Shown: positions 24,446 through 31,479 of the stretch, one piece after another
How positions within the stretch are numbered: position 1 is the stretch's first letter
How the letters are laid out: every line of letters begins with the position of its first letter
Origin: Streptomyces kaniharaensis
GTDB taxonomy: Bacteria; Actinomycetota; Actinomycetes; Streptomycetales; Streptomycetaceae
Direction: 5' to 3'
DNA length: 64,000 bases
NCBI RefSeq assembly: GCF_009569385.1
Contig: NZ_WBOF01000003.1
Span: 496,001 to 560,000 of the forward strand
The notes under the pieces: generated by a model
The model's database searches: none
What the model saw: only the letters and a program-made list of their open reading frames with translations
Told to the model about the DNA's origin: nothing
Made by a program: the position numbers and the translations under genes

Positions 24446-25699
24446 CTACCGCCCGTCAGGTGGTGCCACCTCCGCCAGACGGCGGCGGAGGTAGCGGAGT
24501 TCGGCGTCGCTGCCGGCGAGCGCCAGCGCCTCGCGGTAGGAGGCTGCCGCTTCCCGGTGGCGGCCGAGGCGGCGGAGCAGATCGGCGCGGGTGGCGGGGA
24601 GCAGGTGGTTGTCGGCCAGCCGCGGATCGTCCGACAGGTGGGTGAGGAGTTCCAGGCCCACGGCCGGGCCCTCGGCCATCGCTCTCGCCACGGCCAGGTT
24701 CAGGGCGACCACGGGCGAGGGGGTCAGCTCGGCCAGGCGGCCGTACAGGCGGGCGATCCGGGGCCAGTCGGTGTCCGCGGCCGTGCGCGCCGTTGCGTGA
24801 CAGGCGGCGATCGCGGCCTGGAGCTGGTAGAAGCCGGGGCGAGCCGACCGCCGGGCGGCGTCGGAGAGGACGGCGCGGCCCTCGGCTATGGTCTCCGCGT
24901 TCCAGCGGGTTCGGTCCTGCTCCTCCAGGGGGACGAGTTCACCCGCCTCGTTCACCCGGCCCGCCCGGCGGGCGTCGTGCAGCAGCATGAGCGCGAGCAG
25001 GCCGAGCGCCTCGGGCTCGTCCGGCATCAGCTCCACCAGCAGGCGAGCCAGCCGGACGGCCTCCGCGCAGAGGCCGGCCCGGATCAGGTCGGCGCCCCCG
25101 GTCGCGCTGTAGCCCTCGTTGAACAGCAGGTAGAGCACCGCGAGCACGCCCGCCGTGCGCTCCGGCAGCAGGTGGCCGGGCGGCGTCCGGTACGGGATGT
25201 TCGCGTTGCGGATCTTGGCCTTGGCCCGGACCAGGCGCTTGGCCATCGCCTGGTCCGAGACCAGGAAGGCGCGGGCGATCTCCGGGGTGGTCAGCCCGGC
25301 GAGGGTCCGCAGGGTGAGCGCGACCCGGGCCTCCAGCGGCAGGGCGGGGTGGCAGCAGGTGAAGATCAGCCGCAGCCGGTCGTCGCCGATGCCGCTGTCG
25401 TCCACCACGGGTGGTTCGGGGTCGGGGGTGGTCATGGCGAGCTCCCGGAGCTTCGCGGCCTCGGTCCGGGTACGGCGCAGCCGGTCCACGGCCCGGTTGC
25501 GGGCCGTGGCGATCAGCCACGCCCTGGGGTTGGCGGGGACGCCGTCCCGGCCCCACCGCTCCAGTGCCTTCGCGAAGGCGTCCTGGGCGCACTCCTCGGC
25601 GAGGTCCCAGTCGCCGGTCCAGCGGATCAGGACGGCGACGATGCGGCCCCACTCGGAGCGGAAGGTCTCGGCGACGGCGTCCGCCGCGTGGTCGGTCAT
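24446..25699 (-). CDS. ECF sigma factor with C-terminal extension (ECF42/SigJ-like, DUF6596)
   Basis: A 417-residue protein. Sigma region 2 is at ~10-75 (WGRIVAVLIRWTGDWDLAEE, CAQDAFAKALERW, then NPRAWLIATARNRAVDRLRR). Region 4 is at ~120-175 (LEARVALTLRTLAGLTTPEI, AFLVSDQAMAKRLVRAKAKI). The remaining ~240 residues form the helical, TPR-like extension typical of ECF42-type sigmas (YLLFNEGYSATGG, QAAIAACHA, LYGRLAELTPSPVVALNLAV). ECF42 members are co-encoded with DGPF/YCII proteins and lack a classical anti-sigma; here the YCII partner overlaps by four bases. The C-terminal domain probably regulates activity. Confidence 0.87.
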   Translation of the reverse strand: MTDHAADAVAETFRSEWGRIVAVLIRWTGDWDLAEECAQDAFAKALERWGRDGVPANPRAWLIATARNRAVDRLRRTRTEAAKLRELAMTTPDPEPPVVDDSGIGDDRLRLIFTCCHPALPLEARVALTLRTLAGLTTPEIARAFLVSDQAMAKRLVRAKAKIRNANIPYRTPPGHLLPERTAGVLAVLYLLFNEGYSATGGADLIRAGLCAEAVRLARLLVELMPDEPEALGLLALMLLHDARRAGRVNEAGELVPLEEQDRTRWNAETIAEGRAVLSDAARRSARPGFYQLQAAIAACHATARTAADTDWPRIARLYGRLAELTPSPVVALNLAVARAMAEGPAVGLELLTHLSDDPRLADNHLLPATRADLLRRLGRHREAAASYREALALAGSDAELRYLRRRLAEVAPPDGR

Positions 25700-26043
25700 C
25701 GCTCCCAGATCGGTCTCACCTCGATCGTCCCGTGGCGGGCCCCGGGGATCTTCGACGCGATCTCGATCGCCTCGTCGAGGTCCCGGGCGTCGACCATGTA
25801 GTAGCCGCCCACCTGTTCCTTCGTCTCCGCGAACGGGCCGTCGGCCACCAGCACCTCGTCGCCGCGCACCCGCACGGTGGTGGCGTCCGTGGTCGGCCGC
25901 AGCCGCTCCCCGCCGAGGAGCACGCCGCGCCGGCCCATCTCCTCGCCGAAGGCGGTGTACTGGGCGAGCATCGCCGCGCCCTCCTCGGGCCCGAGCGCGC
26001 CGACGGCGTTCTCGTCCGTGCAGATCATCAGCAGGTAGCGCAT
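25696..26043 (-). CDS. YCII/DGPF-domain protein paired with the ECF sigma factor
   Basis: A 115-residue protein with the signature DGPFAETKEQVGGYYMVDAR (~68-87) and MRYLLMICTDE at the start. GGAGGATCGAG precedes the ATG. YCII/DGPF proteins are dimeric ferredoxin-like folds whose biochemical role is unclear. Their near-universal linkage to ECF42 sigma factors suggests they are targets or partners. It is the first gene of a two-gene unit, with its stop codon overlapping the sigma start (ATGA). Confidence 0.88.
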   Translation of the reverse strand: MRYLLMICTDENAVGALGPEEGAAMLAQYTAFGEEMGRRGVLLGGERLRPTTDATTVRVRGDEVLVADGPFAETKEQVGGYYMVDARDLDEAIEIASKIPGARHGTIEVRPIWER

Positions 26044-26214
26044 CTCGATCCTCCTCGTCGTCCGGTGCGTTCCGGTCGGTCACCAGTGGGACGAACGGGA
26101 CGGGCCCCGATGGACTCATCCTGCGCCGCCCGCTGAGGACCGGCCATCGGTGTCCATCCGGGCCGACCCCGTACGTCTCACCCGTGGAAGCCAACCGAGG
26201 AGGTGCCATCCGCC

Positions 26215-27678
26215 ATGGCTACCGAGACCGGCGCGGCGGCACGGCCGACGCGCCAGGCCTGGACCCTGGTCCTGGCCTCGCTGGGCGTCTTCATGACCGC
26301 CCTCGACACCCTGGTCGTCACCACGGCGCTGCCCGTCCTGCGGGTGTCGCTGCACGGCGGCCTCACCGACCTGGAGTGGACGGTCAACGCGTACAACCTG
26401 TGCTTCGCCTGCTCGCTGCTCACCGGCGCGGCGCTGGGCGACCGCTTCGGCCGGCGGCGGATGTACGGCGTCGGCCTGGCCGTGTTCACCGCGGCCTCGG
26501 CCGCCGCGGCGCTCTCCCCGACGGTCGGCGCGCTGGTCGCCGCCCGGGCGGTGCAGGGCGCGGGGGCGGCCCTCGTGATGCCGCTGACCCTGACCCTGAT
26601 CAGCGAGGCGTTCCCGGCCGGCAAGCGCGGCATGGCGATCGGTCTGTGGGGCGGCATCGCCGGGCTGGCGGTGGCGGCCGGGCCGGTGGTCGGCGGCGCG
26701 GTCGTCCAGGGGATCAGCTGGCACTGGATCTTCTGGCTGAACGTGCCGATCGGGCTCGCTCTGATCCCGCTCGCGCTGACCCGCCTGCGCGAGAGCTTCG
26801 GTCCTCGTCCGCACCTCGACGTGCCCGGGCTGCTCCTGGCGGGGGCCGGGTTTTTCGGGATCACCTGGGGGCTGGTCCGCGCGAACACGGTGGGCTGGGG
26901 CAGCGCCGAAGTCGTCGGGTCGCTGATCGCGGGCGCGGCCCTCGTGGGCGCGTTCCTGTGGTGGGAGCGGCGGGCCCCGGCACCGATGCTGCCGCTGACG
27001 ATGTTCCGCCGCCGCGGCTTCTCGGCCGCCAACGGCGTCAGCTTCTTCCTCTACGCCGGGCTGTTCGGGGCGCTCTTCCTGATGGCGCAGTTCTTCCAGA
27101 CGGCCCAGGGCCTCACGCCGATGCAGGCGGGCCTGCGGCTGCTGGCCTGGACCGCGGCGCCGATGGTCGTGGCACCGCTCGCCGGGCGCCTGGCCGACCG
27201 GTACGGGAACCGGCCGTTCATCGTGGGCGGTCTCCTGCTCCAGGCCTGCGGACTCGCCTGGGTGGCGGCCATCGCCCAACCGGGCCTTGGCTTCGCCGAG
27301 TTGGGGATCGCCCTGGCCGTCGCCGGGATCGGCACCTCGCTGGTGTTCCCGACCGTGGCCAACGAGGTGGTGGCGTCCGTCGACGGCGAGGACGTCGGGA
27401 TGGCCGCCGGGACGAACAGCGCGATGCGCGAACTCGGCGGTGTGTTCGGCGTGGCCGTCCTGGCCTCCGTGTTCGCCCGGCCCGGTGCGTACGCCACGCC
27501 CGGCGTGTTCGTCGACGGCTTCACCTCGGCCCTGTGGGTGGGCGTCGGGCTCTCCGCCGTCGGTGTCCTGGTCGGACTGGCCGGGCCCCGGCGAACTACG
27601 CCGGCGCAGGACGTCACCGCTCGGCGTGGATCACCGCGAGCGCGTGTTCCCGTGCGCCCGTACTCAGCGTCACGTTGA
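26215..27678 (+). CDS. MFS drug exporter, DHA2 (EmrB/QacA) 14-TM family
   Basis: A 487-residue transporter with 14 hydrophobic helices. The family features are LASLGVFMTALDTLVVTTAL in helix 1 (motif D1), GDRFGRRRMYGVGLAVF (motif A, ~70-86) and GLWGGIAGLAVAAGPVVGG (motif C, antiporter signature). It exports drugs or metabolites by proton antiport. GAGGAGG sits 11 bases upstream of ATG 26215; the GTG at 26203 lies within that ribosome-binding site and is rejected. The 3' end overlaps the convergent PaaX-type gene by 65 bases. Its substrate, and any link to the ECF system divergent from it, are unknown. Confidence 0.85.
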   Translation: MATETGAAARPTRQAWTLVLASLGVFMTALDTLVVTTALPVLRVSLHGGLTDLEWTVNAYNLCFACSLLTGAALGDRFGRRRMYGVGLAVFTAASAAAALSPTVGALVAARAVQGAGAALVMPLTLTLISEAFPAGKRGMAIGLWGGIAGLAVAAGPVVGGAVVQGISWHWIFWLNVPIGLALIPLALTRLRESFGPRPHLDVPGLLLAGAGFFGITWGLVRANTVGWGSAEVVGSLIAGAALVGAFLWWERRAPAPMLPLTMFRRRGFSAANGVSFFLYAGLFGALFLMAQFFQTAQGLTPMQAGLRLLAWTAAPMVVAPLAGRLADRYGNRPFIVGGLLLQACGLAWVAAIAQPGLGFAELGIALAVAGIGTSLVFPTVANEVVASVDGEDVGMAAGTNSAMRELGGVFGVAVLASVFARPGAYATPGVFVDGFTSALWVGVGLSAVGVLVGLAGPRRTTPAQDVTARRGSPRARVPVRPYSASR

Positions 27679-28516
27679 GCTCGTCGAACAGGGCGCCGGC
27701 ACTGACACCGTTCCAGTCCTCGGGAAGCAGCGACAGCGGCAGGCCCGGGTCGCGGTACGGGAGGCGGCGCCACTGGGTGAGCATCGGGACGTAGACCTGG
27801 AAGGCCTCCAGCGGGGTGACGCCGGAGGCCTTCACCTTGTCCAGCACCGGGCGGTAGCGGGCGATGAACTCCCCGTACAGCTCGGTGAGTTCGGCGAGGT
27901 CCCACCAGCTGCGCACCTTCGAGCGCAGGTCGCCGAAGGCGTAGTGCTCGCCGCTGAAGATGTCGACGTAGGCGGAGAGCCCGCGGCGGTCCAGGGTCCG
28001 GCGCGTCTCGGCGGCCAGGTTGCCGGGGGCGACCCAGACGCCGGGCGCGGCGGTGCCGAAGCCGAGGCGGGTCAGGCTGGTCCGCAACTCGTGGCGCTTC
28101 TGCCGCTCGGACTCGGGGACGGAGAAGATCACCACGATCCAGCCGTCCTCGGCGCCGGCTCGGACGCGCTCGAAGATCCGGACGTCGCCCTCGGCGAGCG
28201 TCTCCAGCACCGACGGCACGAGGGAGTAGCCGGCCGCGCCCGCGTGCCGATCGCTCGCCAGCACCCCGCGCCGCTTGAGGCGGTGGATCGAGGACCGGAC
28301 GGCCTGCGGCTCGACCCCGAGGTCGCCCATGAGCCGGACCACCGACGCGACGGAGAGCCAGTTCTCCTCGCCCCGCGCGTAGAGGCCGAAGCTGGTGATG
28401 ATCAGCGGGCCGTGCCGGGCGTCGCGGCCGGCCCCTGGAGACTCCTCATGCCCGGCCGTCACGTGTGTGGTTCTCCTCGCCTCGGACCGGGTGGTGTCGA
28501 TCGCCATGTCGATCAT
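27614..28516 (-). CDS. PaaX-family transcriptional repressor of the aromatic-acid locus
   Basis: A 300-residue regulator. The N-terminal winged helix is at ~38-105 (LIITSFGLYARGEENWLSVA, LMGDLGVEPQAVRSSIHRLK, RRGVLASDRHAGAAGYSL). A central ferredoxin-like domain (DGWIVVIFSVPESERQKRHE, then LTRLGFGTAAPGVWVAPGN) and a C-terminal helical domain with YRPVLDKV and LPYRDPGLPLSLLPEDWNG follow, matching PaaX. PaaX repressors respond to aryl-CoA thioesters such as phenylacetyl-CoA. Here an aryl-CoA ligase gene lies nearby, so an aminobenzoyl- or salicylyl-CoA inducer is a reasonable inference. It is the third gene of the RidA-FAH-PaaX unit. The start could instead be ATG 28507. Confidence 0.85.
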   Translation of the reverse strand: MIDMAIDTTRSEARRTTHVTAGHEESPGAGRDARHGPLIITSFGLYARGEENWLSVASVVRLMGDLGVEPQAVRSSIHRLKRRGVLASDRHAGAAGYSLVPSVLETLAEGDVRIFERVRAGAEDGWIVVIFSVPESERQKRHELRTSLTRLGFGTAAPGVWVAPGNLAAETRRTLDRRGLSAYVDIFSGEHYAFGDLRSKVRSWWDLAELTELYGEFIARYRPVLDKVKASGVTPLEAFQVYVPMLTQWRRLPYRDPGLPLSLLPEDWNGVSAGALFDELNVTLSTGAREHALAVIHAER

Positions 28517-28557
28517 GCCAATCGCCGGGCAGCCTATCGTCTCTCCCGTTCACCCGA

Positions 28558-29445
28558 TCACAGCAGCGACGTCCGTACGACCCGGTTGCGCAGCTCGCCG
28601 AGGCCGCCGACCCGGGTGACGACGAGGTCGCCGTCACGCAGGAAGATCTGCGGATCGCGCGCGCTGCCGATGCCGCTCGGTGTGCCGGTGAGCAGGACGT
28701 CCCCGGCGCGCAGGGTCATGCCCTGGCTCAGCTCGGCGATGAGCCGGGCGATCGGGAAGGCCATCTGGGCGCTGGACGCGTCCTGCCGCAGCTCGCCGTT
28801 GACCTCGCACTGCACCTGGAGGCAGCCGGGATCGGGCACCTCGTCGGCGGTGGTGAGCCAGGGGCCGAGCGGCATGGTGGCGTCGATGCTCTTGCCCTTG
28901 AGCCACTGCCCGCCGTGCGCCCGCTGGAGGTCGCGCTGGGAGACGTCGTTGGCGACGAGGTAGCCGAAGACGTGGCGCAGGGCCTCGGACTCCGGGATCG
29001 ACCGGCCGTCGCGACCGATGACCAGGGCGATCTCGGCCTCGTAGTCCCACTGGGCGGAGAGGGCGGGGTCGTAGGCGATGTCGTCGGCCGGGCCGATGAC
29101 GGTGTCCGGGCCCTTGGTGAAGAAGGTCGGACGGGTGGGGCGGTCGGCCGGGTCCTGCCCGCCGCGCTTGCCGCGGGACTCCTCGAAGTGGTCCCAGTAG
29201 TTCCAGCCGGTGCAGAGGATGTCGCGGTTGAAGCGCTGGAGGGGCGCTTCCAGCCGGACGTCCGCGAGCTTGACCGACGGGGCTTCCGCCAGCGCGGCCC
29301 GTACCGCCGCCAGGGCGTCCGGGCCGCCGCGGACGAGGTCGTCGACGGTGCCGAGCGGCTCGGGCAGCAGCGCCACCGCCGCGTCGGCCTCGACGAGGGC
29401 GCCGGTCCGCCGGGCGCCGTCGATCGTGAGAGCTGCGAGTTTCAT
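28558..29445 (-). CDS. Fumarylacetoacetate hydrolase family protein
   Basis: A 295-residue FAH-fold hydrolase. Metal ligands are visible in YEAEIALVIGRDG (two Glu) with Asp in LVANDVSQRDLQ, and the family end motif GTPSGIG appears near 260. GWNYWDHFEES is an unusual N-terminal segment before the core. FAH enzymes hydrolyse or decarboxylate beta-diketo ring-cleavage products such as fumarylpyruvate, maleylpyruvate or oxalocrotonate. Location next to a RidA-like gene and opposite a CoA-dependent aromatic hydroxylase points to a late step after ring opening (inference). Confidence 0.85.
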   Translation of the reverse strand: MKLAALTIDGARRTGALVEADAAVALLPEPLGTVDDLVRGGPDALAAVRAALAEAPSVKLADVRLEAPLQRFNRDILCTGWNYWDHFEESRGKRGGQDPADRPTRPTFFTKGPDTVIGPADDIAYDPALSAQWDYEAEIALVIGRDGRSIPESEALRHVFGYLVANDVSQRDLQRAHGGQWLKGKSIDATMPLGPWLTTADEVPDPGCLQVQCEVNGELRQDASSAQMAFPIARLIAELSQGMTLRAGDVLLTGTPSGIGSARDPQIFLRDGDLVVTRVGGLGELRNRVVRTSLL

Positions 29446-29499
29446 GCCTTCACGCCTTCGTTGGGGTCGCCTTCGTTGGGTGCGTCGGGAATGATCGGT

Positions 29500-29916
29500 T
29501 CAGGCGGGCCGCACCAGGCGCTCGTCCGGGATCACGGCCACACCAAGGATCTCGATCAGCGCCTCGGGCTGCCACAGCGCCGTGCAGCCGATACCGGCCA
29601 TCGCCGGGTAGACCGGGCCCGCCAGCTCGCGCCAGACCTTGCCGATCTCCTTGCCGTGGGCCTGGTAGTCGGGGATGTCGGTGAGGTAGATGGTGACGCT
29701 GACCAGGTCCTGCGGCTCGCCGCCCACCTCGCGCAGCGTGGCCAGGAGGTTGCCGAAGGCCTGGCGGAACTGTTCGACGATGCCGCCCGGGACGATCCGC
29801 ATGTCGGCGTCGAGGGCGGTCTGACCGCCGAGGTGGAGGGTGTTCCCGGCCAGCGTGCCGTGCGAGTAGCCGCTCGGTGCGGGAAGGGAGCTCGGGTTCA
29901 CGGCGACGGGCGTCAT
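29500..29916 (-). CDS. RidA/YjgF family protein without the catalytic arginine
   Basis: A 138-residue RidA-fold protein. The recognisable pieces are YSHGTLAGNTLHLGGQTALD, GIVEQFRQAFGNLLATLREV and the SVTIYLTDIPDY strand. Archetypal RidA imine deaminases have an Arg in a P-A-R-S/T motif; here the segment reads VYPAMAGIG, so Met replaces it. The protein therefore belongs to a Rid subgroup that lacks canonical enamine deaminase activity, or it uses different chemistry, as do some aminomuconate-deaminase-type relatives. GGAGGTGGC precedes the ATG. It is the first gene of the minus-strand operon. Confidence 0.82.
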   Translation of the reverse strand: MTPVAVNPSSLPAPSGYSHGTLAGNTLHLGGQTALDADMRIVPGGIVEQFRQAFGNLLATLREVGGEPQDLVSVTIYLTDIPDYQAHGKEIGKVWRELAGPVYPAMAGIGCTALWQPEALIEILGVAVIPDERLVRPA

Positions 29917-30061
29917 GCCACCTCCGGTCGGGGCTGCGCCGGACCGGGTCGCCCCGGTCGAGCGGGTGTCTTGGCGAGGTGTATTGACAGTAGATGACGG
30001 TCGTGAAAAAAACGAGATACCGATCGCGTCGACGTCCGCCCCACGAAACGGAGCCGTCCGC
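29917..30061. promoter_or_regulatory. Divergent promoter region of the aromatic-acid locus
   Basis: A 145-base intergenic region between the RidA-type and cupin genes. It contains TTGACA at 29984-29989 (plus-strand -35 consensus) followed by an AT-rich tract with seven consecutive A (30006-30012), unusual for this genome. No -10 hexamer is convincing. PaaX is the likely regulator of both directions; I could not define its operator by eye. Confidence 0.45.
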
Positions 30062-30544
30062 ATGGAACCCGATCTCAGCAAGTACCAGCTCGAGGGCGAC
30101 AACTCGATGTACCGCCTGCCGAGCGGTCTGGTCGCCCCCGTCGTCACCCGCCGCGGCCTGGAGGATCCGAGCACCGCCGACTCCGGCGGGGCCGTCCGGA
30201 TCTCCGGCGTCAGCATCCAGCACACCCCGGCCCGCCGGCTCTGGTTCGGCAAGGTCAGCAACGAACCCGGCTACCGCTCGGTGACCCACCACCACGGCGA
30301 GGCCGAGACCGGCGGGTACGTCCTGGAGGGCCGCGGGCGCATCTACTTCGGCGAGCGGTTCGAGGACTACATCGACATGGAGGAGGGCGACTGGGTCTTC
30401 GTGCCGCCCTTCATGCCCCACATCGAGTGCAACCTCTCGCGCACCGAGCGGCTGGTGTGGATGACCACCCGCACACCCGAGAACATCGTCGTCAACCTGC
30501 CGGACGTCGCCGACGCCGACCTTCGCGACTGGACGGACCGTTGA
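30062..30544 (+). CDS. Single-domain cupin, possible ring-cleavage dioxygenase
   Basis: A 160-residue cupin with both metal-site motifs intact. Motif 1 is THHHGEAETGGYVLEG (HxH...E) and motif 2 is GDWVFVPPFMPHIECN (G-x5-P-x4-H-x3-N). A mononuclear Fe2+ or Mn2+ centre is therefore expected. The size is half that of bicupin gentisate dioxygenases, closer to 3-hydroxyanthranilate-type or small unassigned cupins. As the first gene of the operon that encodes an aryl-CoA hydroxylase it may open the hydroxylated ring, but a non-enzymatic or isomerase role cannot be excluded. GGAG lies 7 bases upstream of ATG 30062. Confidence 0.78.
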   Translation: MEPDLSKYQLEGDNSMYRLPSGLVAPVVTRRGLEDPSTADSGGAVRISGVSIQHTPARRLWFGKVSNEPGYRSVTHHHGEAETGGYVLEGRGRIYFGERFEDYIDMEEGDWVFVPPFMPHIECNLSRTERLVWMTTRTPENIVVNLPDVADADLRDWTDR

Positions 30545-31431
30545 CCACCTCCTCCGTGTTCACCTCGGCCGTCACCCTCACCCCCGCCGAGCCCGAGCAC
30601 TTCGACCTCGCCTTCACCGCCACCACCCAGCCCTGCCCGTGGCCCAAGGCGTACGGCGGCGACCTCGTCGCCCAGGCGGCGGCCGCGGCCATCCGCTCGG
30701 TGACGGACGGCAAGTCCCTGCACTCGATGCACAGTTACTTCCTCCGCCCGGCCGACATCGGTGCCGCCGTCCGATACGAGGTCGAGGTGCTGCGCGACGG
30801 GCGCGGCTACAGCACCCGGCAGGTGCGCGGCTACCAGAACGGCAAGCCGCTGTACGTCTGCCTGGCCAACTTCGCGGCCGGAGAGGCGGGCGGCGGCTTC
30901 CACGCCGCCTTCGAGGACGACGTCCCCGACCCCGAGAGCCTGCCCAGCTCCGCCGAGTACCTCGCGGGGCGCAGCGGCGGCACGATGACCGACGCCTCGA
31001 AGGCCTACTGGTCGGGCGGCCGCAGCTTCGACATGCGTCATGTGCCCGGCCCGCTCTACCTGACCGTCGAGGGCAAGCAGACGCCGCACCAGGCGGTGTG
31101 GCTCCGACCCTTCGACCGCCTGCGACCCGTCGAGGGCCTGAGCGACGCGCAGCGGGACCAGGCCGCCCTCGCCTACGTGTGCGACTACACCATCCTGGAG
31201 CCGGTCCTGCGCGTGCTCGGCCTGCCGTGGGCGCGGCCCGGGCTGGTCACGGCGAGCCTCGACCACGCCATGTGGTTCCATCGGCCCGGGCCGCTGGACG
31301 ACTGGCTGCTCTACGTCCAGGAGGCGGTCGCCGCCGACTCCGGTCGAGGCCTCGGCACCGGGCGCTTCTTCACCCGCGACCGTCGGCACCTCGCCACCGT
31401 GGCCCAGGAGGGCATGATCCGCACCGCCTGA
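30541..31431 (+). CDS. Acyl-CoA thioesterase II (TesB-type double hotdog)
   Basis: A 296-residue TesB-like protein. The N-terminal hotdog has YGGDLVAQAAAAAIRSV and the family SMHSYFLRPAD; the second hotdog has LRPFDRL, AYVCDYTILEPVL, SLDHAMWFHRP and the C-terminal RGLGTGRFFTRDRRHLATVA with QEG. Catalytic residues of TesB (Asp, Thr/Ser, Gln) are represented. The start is TTG 30541, overlapping the cupin stop (TTGA), consistent with translational coupling. It releases a free acid from a CoA thioester in the pathway (inference). Confidence 0.85.
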   Translation: MTTSSVFTSAVTLTPAEPEHFDLAFTATTQPCPWPKAYGGDLVAQAAAAAIRSVTDGKSLHSMHSYFLRPADIGAAVRYEVEVLRDGRGYSTRQVRGYQNGKPLYVCLANFAAGEAGGGFHAAFEDDVPDPESLPSSAEYLAGRSGGTMTDASKAYWSGGRSFDMRHVPGPLYLTVEGKQTPHQAVWLRPFDRLRPVEGLSDAQRDQAALAYVCDYTILEPVLRVLGLPWARPGLVTASLDHAMWFHRPGPLDDWLLYVQEAVAADSGRGLGTGRFFTRDRRHLATVAQEGMIRTA

Positions 31432-31479
31432 CCTCGCCGGGCCGTACGCGCCCCGCGAGCTCCTGGAAGGACTCCCCCG

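Noticed and set aside
26203..26214. GTG 26203 as start of the MFS exporter
   Set aside because: It is embedded in the GAGGAGGTG ribosome-binding site for ATG 26215.
29915..30061. Upstream extension of the cupin frame through the divergent promoter
   Set aside because: It would place coding sequence over the TTGACA/A-tract region; ATG 30062 has GGAG at proper spacing and matches cupin length.
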